NCBI GenBank assembly: GCA_024641635.1
Contig: JAHECS010000004.1
Location: 29,215-92,825 of the forward strand
Length of the DNA: 63,611 bases
Direction of reading: 5' to 3'
Source: Actinomycetes bacterium
GTDB taxonomy: Bacteria; Actinomycetota; Actinomycetes; S36-B12
Positions within the stretch are counted from its first letter, which is position 1. Each line of letters begins with the position of its first letter. Under the pieces are notes generated by a model. The model made no database searches. It was given only the letters and a program-made list of their open reading frames with translations, and was not told the origin of the DNA. Positions 9,150-16,849 of this stretch are shown here, piece after piece. The translations under genes and the position numbers were made by a program.

Positions 9150-9168
9150 CGGCCCAGGTTCTGGGCCG
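9150..9168 (+). terminator. Hairpin between HTH gene and bS22
   Basis: CGGCCCAG and CTGGGCCG form a perfect 8-bp GC-rich stem with a 3-base loop, 18 bases after the HTH stop codon. There is no following T tract, as often in actinobacteria. It may end the HTH transcript or partly attenuate read-through into the bS22 gene. Confidence 0.5.
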
Positions 9169-9172
9169 GCGA

Positions 9173-9178
9173 TACGCT
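9173..9178 (+). promoter_or_regulatory. -10 box (TACGCT) candidate for bS22
   Basis: TACGCT lies 36 bases before the ATG at 9215, just after the hairpin at 9150-9168. It would give a leader of about 30 bases containing the AGGA ribosome-binding site at 9204-9207. Confidence 0.4.
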
Positions 9179-9214
9179 TGCGTCCCGTACTTCAGTCGAG
9201 ATTAGGAATCATTG

Positions 9215-9313
9215 ATGGGCTCTGTGATCAAGAAGCGGCGCAAGCGGATGGCGAAGAAGAAGCACCGCAAGTTGCTGCGTCGCACCCGGGTCCAGCGCCG
9301 CAACAAGAAGTAG
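9215..9313 (+). CDS. Small ribosomal subunit protein bS22
   Basis: A 32-residue, extremely basic peptide beginning [12 protein letters not shown] and ending RVQRRNKK. It matches the AURKAIP1/COX24-type peptide found in the mycobacterial 30S subunit and named bS22, which lies near the decoding centre and helix 44. More than half of the residues are Lys or Arg. An AGGA site 7 bases before the ATG supports this start. Its position between the small HTH gene and the epimerase gene is the same as in mycobacteria (Rv0500A-Rv0500B-Rv0501), from memory. Very short genes like this are easily missed. Confidence 0.92.
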   Translation: MGSVIKKRRKRMAKKKHRKLLRRTRVQRRNKK

Positions 9314-9352
9314 GCCGCCACCTCCGGCAGTCGCTCCGCATCAGGGGGTCGA

Positions 9353-10321
9353 ATGGGACGCACCGTGCTCGTCACGGGCGTGTCGAGATACCTCGGTGGC
9401 CGGATGGCCGCCCTCCTCGCGGCTGACCCTGACATCGGGTCCGTCATCGGCGTCGACGTGGTGGCCCCCGAACTGACGATCCCCGGCATCGAGTTCGTTC
9501 GCGCAGACATCCGCAACCCCGTCATCGCCAAGGTGATGGGGGAGGCCGCGGTGGACACCGTCGTCCACATGGGGGTGATCGCGACCCCGCGGCAGGCCGG
9601 CGGGCGGTCGACGATGAAGGAGATCAACGTCATCGGGACCATGCAGCTGCTCGCAGCCTGCCAGCGGACCCCCGGCGTGCGCTCCCTCGTGGTGAAGTCG
9701 ACGGCTGCCGTGTACGGCTCGGGGCCGAAGGATCCGGCAAAGTTCACCGAGGACATGGAGCCGAAGCACGCACCGTCCTCCGGCTGGGCCAAGGACTCCG
9801 TCGAGGTCGAGACCTACGTGAGGGGCTTCGCTCGACGCCGTCCCGATGTGTCCGTGACCACGTTGAGGTTCGCGAACTTCATCGGCCCGACGGTGCAGAC
9901 GGCGCTGACCTCGTACTTCACCCTGCCGGTCGTCCCGACCGTCCTCGGGTTCGACCCCCGCCTGCAGTTCGTGCACGAGGACGACGGCCTCGAGGCGATC
10001 CGGGCGGCCGTCCACTCACCGCATCAGGGCACCTTCAACATCGCCGGCGACGGCGTGATCATGCTCTCCCAGGCCATTCATCGGGCCGGTCGTCCGACCA
10101 TCGGGGTCCTTGGGCCGCTGTTCCCGATGGTGGGGCGCGCGTTGTCGCCGCGGGGCCTGGCTGACTTCTCGCAGGAGTCGGTGCGCCACCTGACCTACGG
10201 ACGCGCCCTCGACACCCGTGCCATGCGACGGGTGCTCGAGTTCGAGCCGGAGCACACCACGGAGGAGGCCTTCGTGTCCTTCCTCGCGGGCGCCCATCGG
10301 GAGGGGAGGGACGTTGCCTGA
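9353..10321 (+). CDS. NAD-dependent epimerase/dehydratase family protein
   Basis: A 322-residue extended-SDR Rossmann protein. The nucleotide loop is TGVSRYLGGR at about residues 8-17, close to the usual TGxxGxxG but with only part of the glycines. The expected catalytic YxxxK is not obvious: the corresponding region reads SGWAKDSVEVE, as I recall also for the mycobacterial GalE2-type orthologue. It may therefore bind a nucleotide sugar without normal epimerase chemistry. A purine-rich AGGGGG precedes the ATG. The stop overlaps the TTG start of the acyltransferase gene, and the pair is a conserved neighbour set of bS22. Confidence 0.82.
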   Translation: MGRTVLVTGVSRYLGGRMAALLAADPDIGSVIGVDVVAPELTIPGIEFVRADIRNPVIAKVMGEAAVDTVVHMGVIATPRQAGGRSTMKEINVIGTMQLLAACQRTPGVRSLVVKSTAAVYGSGPKDPAKFTEDMEPKHAPSSGWAKDSVEVETYVRGFARRRPDVSVTTLRFANFIGPTVQTALTSYFTLPVVPTVLGFDPRLQFVHEDDGLEAIRAAVHSPHQGTFNIAGDGVIMLSQAIHRAGRPTIGVLGPLFPMVGRALSPRGLADFSQESVRHLTYGRALDTRAMRRVLEFEPEHTTEEAFVSFLAGAHREGRDVA

Positions 10322-11312
10322 CGCGAACATCGTCCCGATCGGCCCGTCCAAGGCGGCCCGCCTGGTGGGGAACACCGGCCCGCAGCCCTCGGCCCCGATC
10401 GCCCGCCGCGCGCGGCGGGCGTCCACGCCCGCGATCGATCCCGAGCGGATCCCCGGGGAGGTCTGGACCGACGACGAGATCCCCGACACGGAGGAGGGGT
10501 GGCTGGACTTCGCCCGGCGGAGGCTCAGTGGCGACTACCGCGTGGACGACTTCGGCTTCGACCCCGAGCTCACCGACAAGGTCCTGCTCGCCCTGCTGCG
10601 CCCCCTGTACCGATCGTGGTTCCGGGTGGAGACGACGGGGCTGGAGAACGTGCCGTCCCAGGGTGCGTCGCTCATCGTCGCCAACCACTCCGGCGTGATC
10701 GCGCTCGACTCGGCCATGGCGCAGCTGGCCCTGCACGACGAGCATCCCGCGCACCGGCACCTGCGGATGCTGGGCGCGAACCTGGTCTTCCAGACGCCGT
10801 TCATGGCGGAGATCGCCCGCAAGGCCGGGCACACGCTGGCCTGCCATCCGGACGCCGAGCGGCTGCTGGCCGCCGGCGAGCTCGTCGGCGTCTGGCCGGA
10901 GGGGTTCAAGGGCGTCGGCAAGCCCTTCTCACAGCGCTACAAGCTCCAGCGCTTCGGCCGCGGCGGCTTCGTGGCCGCGGCGCTGCGTACCCGTTCCCCC
11001 ATCGTCCCGACCGCCATCGTCGGGGCGGAGGAGACGTATCCGATGATCGGGAACGCCCGAACGGTCGCGCGCATCCTTGGACTGCCGTACTTCCCGATCA
11101 CCCCGACGTTCCCCTGGCTGGGCCCCCTCGGCATGGTGCCGCTGCCGAGCAAGTGGCTGATCCACTTCGGCGAGCCCATCCCGACCGACGACTATCCCGA
11201 GGGATCGGCCGACGATCCGATGGTGGTCTTCAACCTCACGGACCAGGTGCGCGAGCAGATCCAGCAGTCGCTGTACCGGCTGCTCGTGAAGCGGCCCTCC
11301 GCGTTCGGGTAG
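10314..11312 (+). CDS. Lysophospholipid acyltransferase family protein (PlsC-like)
   Basis: A 332-residue protein with a central 1-acyl-glycerol-3-phosphate acyltransferase domain. The acceptor motif is NHSGVIALD (His and Asp six residues apart rather than the usual four) and the phosphate-binding motif reads GVWPEGFKG. It presumably transfers an acyl chain to a lysophospholipid at the membrane. The start is TTG at 10314, with a GGAGGG-type site ending 3 bases upstream and an 8-base overlap with the epimerase stop. The first 55 residues are polar and proline/arginine-rich and may be a flexible tail. Confidence 0.83.
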   Translation: MPDANIVPIGPSKAARLVGNTGPQPSAPIARRARRASTPAIDPERIPGEVWTDDEIPDTEEGWLDFARRRLSGDYRVDDFGFDPELTDKVLLALLRPLYRSWFRVETTGLENVPSQGASLIVANHSGVIALDSAMAQLALHDEHPAHRHLRMLGANLVFQTPFMAEIARKAGHTLACHPDAERLLAAGELVGVWPEGFKGVGKPFSQRYKLQRFGRGGFVAAALRTRSPIVPTAIVGAEETYPMIGNARTVARILGLPYFPITPTFPWLGPLGMVPLPSKWLIHFGEPIPTDDYPEGSADDPMVVFNLTDQVREQIQQSLYRLLVKRPSAFG

Positions 11313-11340
11313 CCGGACTCCGCAGGACGCGCGGCGACCG

Positions 11341-12234
11341 CTAGGCCGTGCGACGGGATCGTGCTGCGGCGTAGCCGATCGCCAGCCCCACCGCGATGCC
11401 GCCGGCACCCGACACCGCCGGCAGTGCCACCCGCTTGACCTGCTCGCGTCGGCGGAAGTCACGGATCTTCCAGCCGTTCTCACGTGCGTGCGCGCGCAAG
11501 GTCGAGTCCGGGTTGACGGCGACCGGATCGCCCACGAGCGACAGCATCGGGATGTCGTTGGACGAGTCCGAGTAGGCCGAGCAGCGCGTGAGGTCCAGGC
11601 CCTCGCGCTCCGCGATCGCACGGACCGCCTCGGCCTTGGCCAGACCGTGCAGCGGTGGGCCGTCCAGGTGCCCGGTGTAGACGCCTCCCTGGACCTCGGC
11701 GACGGTGCCCAGGGCGCCGGTCAGTCCGAGTCGCTTGGCGATGACGGTGGCGAGCTCGACGGGGGTGGCCGTCACCAGCCAGACCTGCTGGCCCGCGTCG
11801 AGGTGCCCCTGCGCGATCGCCAGGGTCCCGGGGATCAGCTTGTCGATCATGCTGTCGTCGAAGATCTCCTCGCCGAGCCGTTCGAGCTCGGCGACGTCGC
11901 GGCCCTCGACGAACGACAGCGCTGCCTCGGTGGCCGACGCGACGTCCTCGAGGTCCTCCGAGCCGCTCAGGACGAACTTCAGCTGCTTGACCCCGAAGCC
12001 CACGATCTCGCGGCCGTTGAAGTACTTGCGCCGGGCAAGGCCGACGGCGAAGTGGAAGAGGCTGGCACCCCGCATCATGGTGTTGTCGACGTCGAAGAAC
12101 GCGGCGCCGGTCGCCTCGGGAAGCGGTGGTCCGTGGGTCCCAGCGGCGGCTGCGGCGGACGCCTGCCCGGCCCTGCGGTACCTGCTCAGGACGTCGCTGC
12201 CCAGGGAGACGTCGCTGACGGATGTGTCGCTCAC
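11341..12234 (-). CDS. HAD-IB family phosphatase, SerB1-like
   Basis: A 297-residue HAD hydrolase. Motif I is FFDVDNTMM, motif II VTATP, and motif IV YSDSSNDIPML; the cap sits between motifs I and II. A hydrophobic helix (LPAVSGAGGIAVGLAIGYAA) near the C-terminus followed by RSRRTA suggests a membrane anchor. SerB-type members remove phosphate from phosphoserine, but the anchored actinobacterial group next to bS22/acyltransferase genes may act on lipid phosphates. The GTG start has TACTCT 6 bases upstream. It is convergent with the acyltransferase and divergent from the acyl-CoA synthetase. Confidence 0.86.
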   Translation of the reverse strand: MSDTSVSDVSLGSDVLSRYRRAGQASAAAAAGTHGPPLPEATGAAFFDVDNTMMRGASLFHFAVGLARRKYFNGREIVGFGVKQLKFVLSGSEDLEDVASATEAALSFVEGRDVAELERLGEEIFDDSMIDKLIPGTLAIAQGHLDAGQQVWLVTATPVELATVIAKRLGLTGALGTVAEVQGGVYTGHLDGPPLHGLAKAEAVRAIAEREGLDLTRCSAYSDSSNDIPMLSLVGDPVAVNPDSTLRAHARENGWKIRDFRRREQVKRVALPAVSGAGGIAVGLAIGYAAARSRRTA

Positions 12235-12240
12235 GGGTCG

Positions 12241-12246
12241 AGAGTA
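12241..12246 (-). promoter_or_regulatory. -10 box (TACTCT) for leaderless start at 12234
   Basis: On the minus strand TACTCT ends 6 bases before the GTG of the HAD phosphatase gene. The 75-base space to the divergent acyl-CoA synthetase must also carry that gene's promoter. Confidence 0.58.
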
Positions 12247-12309
12247 CCCAGCCCCGCGTGCGCGTGTGCCAGACTCGGATCTCGGGCATCGGCGTGGAGG
12301 AGGTCGCGC

Positions 12310-13827
12310 ATGAACGCGAACATCGCCGAGTTCCTTCGCGCCTCGGCGCACCGCCACCCGGATGCCGCGTGCGTCGTGGCGGGCGACACGACCTACACGT
12401 GGGCCGAGATCGATCGCGCGGCCGATGCGCTCGCGGCCGGACTCGTCCAGCGCGGTCTGCATGCCGGCGACCGGGTGGCCCTCCTCCTGGGCAACTGCGT
12501 CGAGTTCGTCATCGCGTACTACGGAGCCGCTCGGGCCGGCCTGGTGTCCGTCCCGCTGAACCCTGCGTACACCAGCCCTGAGGTGGCGGTCCTGCTGGCC
12601 GATGCCGGCGCCCGCATGCTCATCGTCCAGCCCTCCACGGAGAGGGTCGCGGAGGAGTCCGCCTCGGCCCTGCCGGGCTGCGAGATCGTGAGCACGGCGA
12701 GTCGGGACTGGGCGGAGATCCTGCGATCGGGCGGCGACGCCGTCCTCGCCGAGGTGGCGACGGCTCCCGACGCCCTGGCCCTGCTCCTGTTCACGGCCGG
12801 CACCAGTGGCCGCCCCAAGGGCGCCATGCTCACTCACGGCGCGCTGCGGGCGAACATCGAGATGCTGCTGTCGCTCACCGAGCCGCCGGCCGTGGTGGAC
12901 GACGACGTCGTCCTGGTCGTGCTGCCGATGTTCCACGTCTACGGGCTCAACACCGCGCTCGGGCTGGCGGTCGCGGCCGGCGCGACCGTGGTGCTGAGTG
13001 ACCGCTTCGACCCCGTCGAGTCGCTGCAGCTGATCGCGTCCCGCGCGGTCACCACGGTCGCGGGGGCCCCGGCGATGTACCAGGCGTGGTGCGCGACGCC
13101 GGGCCTGCGCGAGGCGATGGCCACGGTGCGGCTGCTGTCGAGTGGCGGAGCCCCCCTGCCGGTGCGGGTGTTCGAGCAGTTCGCGGACCTGACCGGGCTG
13201 CGGATCTTCGAGGGCTACGGCATGACGGAGACCGCCCCCGTGGTCGCCACGACCCTCGTCTCGGGATCCCCCAAGGCCGGATCGGTCGGTCGGCCGCTGC
13301 CAGGACTGGACCTGCGGCTCGCCGACGAGGATGGGACCGAGGTCGATGAAGGAGACCCGGGCGAGGTCTGGGTGCGCGGCCCCTCGGTGTTCCGCGGCTA
13401 CTGGCCGGACGGCGCCGGCGGCCCGGACGCCGACGGCTGGTTCAGGTCCGGCGATGTCGCCTACGCCGACGAGGACGGTGACCTCCACCTTGTCGATCGT
13501 CGTCGGGAGGTCATCCTCGTCAGCGGCTTCAACGTGTACCCGCGCGAGATCGAGCTGGTGATCGACGACCTCGAGGGCGTCGCGGAGGCTGCCGTCGTCG
13601 GAGTCCCCGACGACGCGACCGGCGAGGCGGTGACCGCCCTCGTCGTCGCCAGGAGGGGGGCCACCCTGACAGCCGAGCAGATTGCGGACCACTGTGCGAC
13701 GCGGCTTGCCCGATTCAAGTGCCCCACCGTGATCCGCGTGGTCGAGGCGCTGCCGCACTCGGCGACCGGCAAGGTGGCGAAGGGTCGGCTCCGGGATGTG
13801 TACGGCGACGCCGGCTACGGGTCCTGA
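12310..13827 (+). CDS. AMP-dependent acyl-CoA synthetase/ligase
   Basis: A 505-residue ANL-superfamily enzyme that activates a carboxylic acid to the acyl-AMP and then to the CoA thioester. The P-loop reads FTAGTSGRPKG, the A5 motif EGYGMTETAP, the A7 motif GWFRSGDVAYADEDG, the A8 hinge DRRREVILVSGFNVYP, and the A10 lysine is in SATGKVAKG near the end. Acid specificity, probably medium to long chain, cannot be read from sequence. A GGAGGAGG site lies 8 bases before the ATG. The stop overlaps the ATG of the glutaredoxin-like gene. Confidence 0.88.
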   Translation: MNANIAEFLRASAHRHPDAACVVAGDTTYTWAEIDRAADALAAGLVQRGLHAGDRVALLLGNCVEFVIAYYGAARAGLVSVPLNPAYTSPEVAVLLADAGARMLIVQPSTERVAEESASALPGCEIVSTASRDWAEILRSGGDAVLAEVATAPDALALLLFTAGTSGRPKGAMLTHGALRANIEMLLSLTEPPAVVDDDVVLVVLPMFHVYGLNTALGLAVAAGATVVLSDRFDPVESLQLIASRAVTTVAGAPAMYQAWCATPGLREAMATVRLLSSGGAPLPVRVFEQFADLTGLRIFEGYGMTETAPVVATTLVSGSPKAGSVGRPLPGLDLRLADEDGTEVDEGDPGEVWVRGPSVFRGYWPDGAGGPDADGWFRSGDVAYADEDGDLHLVDRRREVILVSGFNVYPREIELVIDDLEGVAEAAVVGVPDDATGEAVTALVVARRGATLTAEQIADHCATRLARFKCPTVIRVVEALPHSATGKVAKGRLRDVYGDAGYGS

Positions 13828-14075
13828 TGCCCCGGGTCCTGCTGATCGGCAAGTCGGGGTGCCACCTCTGCGACGACGCCCGCGCGGTCGTCGCGTCGGT
13901 GTGCCGCGAGGCGGGCGCCGACTGGGCCGAGGTCTCGATCGAGGACGACCCGGCGCTGTTCGACGAGCACTGGGAGCGGATCCCGGTCGTGCTCGTCGAC
14001 GACCGGCCGCACGACTTCTGGCTGATCGACCCGGACAGGCTCCGGATGGCGCTGCAGCGGTCCACTGACCGATAG
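13827..14075 (+). CDS. Glutaredoxin family protein (CHLC active site)
   Basis: An 82-residue thioredoxin-fold protein with the redox motif CHLC at about residues 12-15 (GKSGCHLCDDAR) and a cis-proline region RIPVVLVD. It is the DUF836-type glutaredoxin that in many actinobacteria sits directly before rex or the heme genes. Its ATG shares one base with the stop of the acyl-CoA synthetase gene (TGATG). It probably handles disulfides in the cytosol; the partner is unknown. Confidence 0.85.
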   Translation: MPRVLLIGKSGCHLCDDARAVVASVCREAGADWAEVSIEDDPALFDEHWERIPVVLVDDRPHDFWLIDPDRLRMALQRSTDR

Positions 14076-14099
14076 TCGGACGGGAACGTCCGGTCAACT

Positions 14100-14117
14100 T
14101 TGTGACTTCGTTCCCGA
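14100..14117 (+). promoter_or_regulatory. Rex operator candidate (ROP) upstream of rex
   Basis: TTGTGACTTCGTTCCCGA matches the streptomycete Rex site TTGTGAACGCGTTCACAA at 13 of 18 positions, with a perfect left half. TTGTGA also serves as a -35 candidate for the TAACCT box at 14123, with a 17-base spacer, so bound Rex would block the promoter. This implies autoregulation by NADH/NAD+ ratio. Confidence 0.55.
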
Positions 14118-14122
14118 CCTCT

Positions 14123-14128
14123 TAACCT
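14123..14128 (+). promoter_or_regulatory. -10 box (TAACCT) of the rex-hemD promoter
   Basis: TAACCT stands 17 bases after TTGTGA at 14100-14105, a good sigma-A spacing, and about 68 bases before the rex GTG. Confidence 0.5.
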
Positions 14129-14196
14129 AGGCGCGTCGAACACCTTGCTCGGAGGCTCGTTCGGCCCCCAAGGCTCGACACTTCCCCTGGAGAACC

Positions 14197-14979
14197 GTGT
14201 CTGCACCTCACTCGCCCCGGACGGCGCTGTCCGCCGTGCCGCGTGGACGCGTTCGCGGCGGTTCCCGCGACATCCCGGATGCCACCGTGGCTCGGCTGCC
14301 GGTGTACCACCGCGTCCTCGCCCAGCTCGCCGAGGCCGGAGTGTCGACGGTGTCGTCCGAGGAGCTCGCACAGGCGTGCGGGGTGTCCTCGGCCAAGCTC
14401 CGCAAGGACCTGTCCCACCTGGGTTCGTACGGCACGCGCGGCGTCGGCTACGACGTGCGCTTCCTCGCCTACCAGATCTCGCGCGAACTCGGCCTCACCC
14501 AGCCCTGGGGGGTCGTGATCGTGGGCGCGGGCAATCTCGGGCACGCCCTCGTCGCGTACCGGGGCTTCGCCTCGCGCGGCTTCGCCATCGTCGGCCTGCT
14601 CGATGCACACCCCGACGTCATCGGTCAGCGGCTCGGTTCCCCCGACACCCAGATCGTGGTCCGGCCGCTGGCGGACCTCGAAGAGGTGGTCAGCGCCGGT
14701 GGCGCCCACATCGGCGTCATCGCGACGCCGGCGCAGGCGGCCCAGGACGTGTGCGACCGACTCGTGGCCGCAGGAGTCCGCAGCATCCTCAACTTCGCCC
14801 CCACCGTGCTGTCGGTGCCCGAGGGCGTCGAGGTCCGGAAGGTCGACCTCGCGGTCGAGCTGCAGATCCTGGCCTTCCATGAGCAGCGCCGCGCCGACTC
14901 GGCCGACGCCGGCGACCCTGCCGAGACACAGACCCGTCCGTTCGATCAGAAGTCGCTGGGAGAGGCGATCAACGCATGA
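14197..14979 (+). CDS. rex: Redox-sensing transcriptional repressor Rex
   Basis: Rex is a dimeric repressor that senses the NADH/NAD+ ratio and switches respiratory genes. The 260-residue protein has the N-terminal winged helix (ARLPVYHRVLAQL to SSAKLRKDLSHLGSYGTRGVGYD, about residues 30-85) and a Rossmann domain opening with VIVGAGNLGHAL. The C-terminal helix (AVELQILAFHEQRR) swaps between subunits. The GTG start follows a TGGAGAA site. A Rex operator candidate covers its promoter, and two more lie before nuoA. The stop overlaps the hemD ATG by 4 bases; elsewhere hemA and hemC commonly follow rex, but here they are absent. Confidence 0.95.
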   Translation: MSAPHSPRTALSAVPRGRVRGGSRDIPDATVARLPVYHRVLAQLAEAGVSTVSSEELAQACGVSSAKLRKDLSHLGSYGTRGVGYDVRFLAYQISRELGLTQPWGVVIVGAGNLGHALVAYRGFASRGFAIVGLLDAHPDVIGQRLGSPDTQIVVRPLADLEEVVSAGGAHIGVIATPAQAAQDVCDRLVAAGVRSILNFAPTVLSVPEGVEVRKVDLAVELQILAFHEQRRADSADAGDPAETQTRPFDQKSLGEAINA

Positions 14980-16847
14980 CAACGAGAGTCGCCCGAACCA
15001 CAACCACTGCCAAGAAGGCTTCTCCGAAGTCGGGGCCGAAGGCCAGCGCTTCCGCGACGAAGCCGGCCTCGAAGGCGCCTGCCCGGAAGCCTGCCGCCAA
15101 GAGTGCCGGCGCGCCGGCTGCCAAGGGGGAGCCCAAGACCGCGGCGAAGGCTGCGACGAAGAAGGCCGCCCCCACGAAGGCGAGCACCGCCAAGGCCGCT
15201 GCCAAGCCCGCCGAAACGCGGACATCGGCGACCCAGGCGACCGAGTCCCCTCGGGGTCGCCGCAAGGTCGCACATGGGCACGTGTCCCTCGTGGCCGCCG
15301 GACCTGGAGACCCTGAGCTGCTCACCATGCGGGCCGTCCACCTGCTCGGTGACGCCGATCTGGTCGTCGTGGACGCCGACGCGGTTGCGGTCGCTGAGGC
15401 GTACGTCGGCTCGACGGCCGAGGTCGTCGTCGCCGTCGACGCGGCGGGCCTGCCCCTCGACCAGGCCGCGCGCAGCGCGCTGGTGATCGAGGCGGCCCGG
15501 GAGGGGCGCACGACGGTTCGGCTCATTGCCGGCGATCCCGTCGTCGATGGCTCGCTGCTCCATGAGGCGGGGGCTCTGCGTCGGGCGCACATCGACTTCG
15601 AGGTGGCTCCGGGTGTCAGCGAGGTGACCGGCGTTCCGGCCTACGCGGGCTTCGGACTGACCGGCGGCCGCACGCGTCAGGTGCGCATCGTCGATGCGAA
15701 CGACACCGACCTGCCGTGGGCTGAGCTCGTCTCGGCTCGCACGACGCTCGTCCTCCTGAACGGCGCCGACCGCGCACCCGAGATCGCCACCCACCTGATC
15801 GAGGCCGGTGCCGACGAGGGGACTCCGGTGGCTGTCACCCGCCGCGGGACCACCGTCGACCAGCGCACCGTCGTCTCCACTCTGGGCGAGATCGGCGTCG
15901 TCGCCAAGGCGGCCCGACAGAGCGGCCCCGGGCTCGTTGTCGTGGGCGATGTCGTCGGGCAGCGATCCAAGCTCGACTGGTTCGAGGTCAAGGCTCTGTT
16001 CGGGTGGCGGGTCCTCATCCCGCGCACGCAGGACCATGGCGGCCCGGTCGTCAGTCTCCTGCGTGGGCACGGCGCCATCCCGATCGAGGTGCCGACCATC
16101 TCCGTCGAGCCGCCGCGCACGCCGCAGCAGATCGATCGCGCCGTGCACGGCCTCGTGTCCGGTCGGTACGAGTGGATCGGGTTCACCTCGGTCAATGCGG
16201 TGAAGGCGATCCGCGAGAAGCTTCAGGAGTACGGCCTCGATGCGCGGTCGTTCGCGGGGCTCAAGGTCGCGGCGGTGGGGGAGCCGACCGTCGCCGCCCT
16301 GATCGAGTTCGGCGTCAGGCCGGACATCGTGCCCTGCAGCGAGCAGACGACGAGCGCCCTGCTCGACGAGTGGCCGCACTACGACTCCCTGGTCGACCCC
16401 ATCAACCGGGTGTTCCTCCCCAGGGCCGACATCGCGACCGACACGCTCGCGGCAGGTCTCGCCGAGCTCGGCTGGGAGGTCGAGGACGTCACGGCCTACC
16501 GCACGGTGCGCGCCGCACCCCCGCCGGCAGAGACGCGCGAGGCGATCAAGACCGGTGGGTTCGACGCCGTCCTCTTCACGTCGAGCAGCACGGTCCGCAA
16601 CCTCGTCGGAATCGCCGGCAAGCCCCATCACACCACCGTGGTCGCCTGCATCGGTCCGCAGACGGCCAAGGCCGCCGAGGAGCACGGTCTCCGCGTCGAC
16701 GTCCTGGCCGAGACCAGCACCGTGCCCGGACTGGTCGAGGCGCTGGCGGCGCACGGTGAGGCGCTCCGGGTGGCTGCCCTCGAGTCCGGCGAAGGGACAT
16801 GGCGACCGAGCCGTCGCCGCACGACGACCAGGCGCAAGGCCACCTGA
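14976..16847 (+). CDS. hemD: CobA-HemD fusion: uroporphyrinogen-III synthase with degenerate methyltransferase domain
   Basis: A 623-residue three-part protein. Residues 1-97 are an Ala/Lys/Pro-rich, disordered extension resembling histone-H1-like tails. Residues about 101-345 are a SUMT/CobA-type methyltransferase fold: AAGPGDPELLT is intact, but the GGDP motif is AGDP and the following GRGGEE and PVTHR segments are lost, so methylation activity is doubtful. Residues 345-605 are HemD, which closes hydroxymethylbilane to uroporphyrinogen III. A basic RRRTTTRRKAT tail ends it. It is coupled to rex. HemD's usual partners hemA, hemC, hemB and hemL are not in the window. Confidence 0.88.
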   Translation: MTTRVARTTTTAKKASPKSGPKASASATKPASKAPARKPAAKSAGAPAAKGEPKTAAKAATKKAAPTKASTAKAAAKPAETRTSATQATESPRGRRKVAHGHVSLVAAGPGDPELLTMRAVHLLGDADLVVVDADAVAVAEAYVGSTAEVVVAVDAAGLPLDQAARSALVIEAAREGRTTVRLIAGDPVVDGSLLHEAGALRRAHIDFEVAPGVSEVTGVPAYAGFGLTGGRTRQVRIVDANDTDLPWAELVSARTTLVLLNGADRAPEIATHLIEAGADEGTPVAVTRRGTTVDQRTVVSTLGEIGVVAKAARQSGPGLVVVGDVVGQRSKLDWFEVKALFGWRVLIPRTQDHGGPVVSLLRGHGAIPIEVPTISVEPPRTPQQIDRAVHGLVSGRYEWIGFTSVNAVKAIREKLQEYGLDARSFAGLKVAAVGEPTVAALIEFGVRPDIVPCSEQTTSALLDEWPHYDSLVDPINRVFLPRADIATDTLAAGLAELGWEVEDVTAYRTVRAAPPPAETREAIKTGGFDAVLFTSSSTVRNLVGIAGKPHHTTVVACIGPQTAKAAEEHGLRVDVLAETSTVPGLVEALAAHGEALRVAALESGEGTWRPSRRRTTTRRKAT

Positions 16848-16849
16848 CG

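Noticed and set aside
13827-14075. A missing hemA start hidden between glutaredoxin and rex
   Set aside because: The 121-base gap holds only the rex promoter, and no glutamyl-tRNA reductase motif appears in any frame.
11341-14097. A 918-codon open frame on the minus strand
   Set aside because: Only its last 297 codons are a real HAD phosphatase; the rest is antisense to the acyl-CoA synthetase and glutaredoxin genes and is Arg/Pro/Gly-rich, as expected from high GC.
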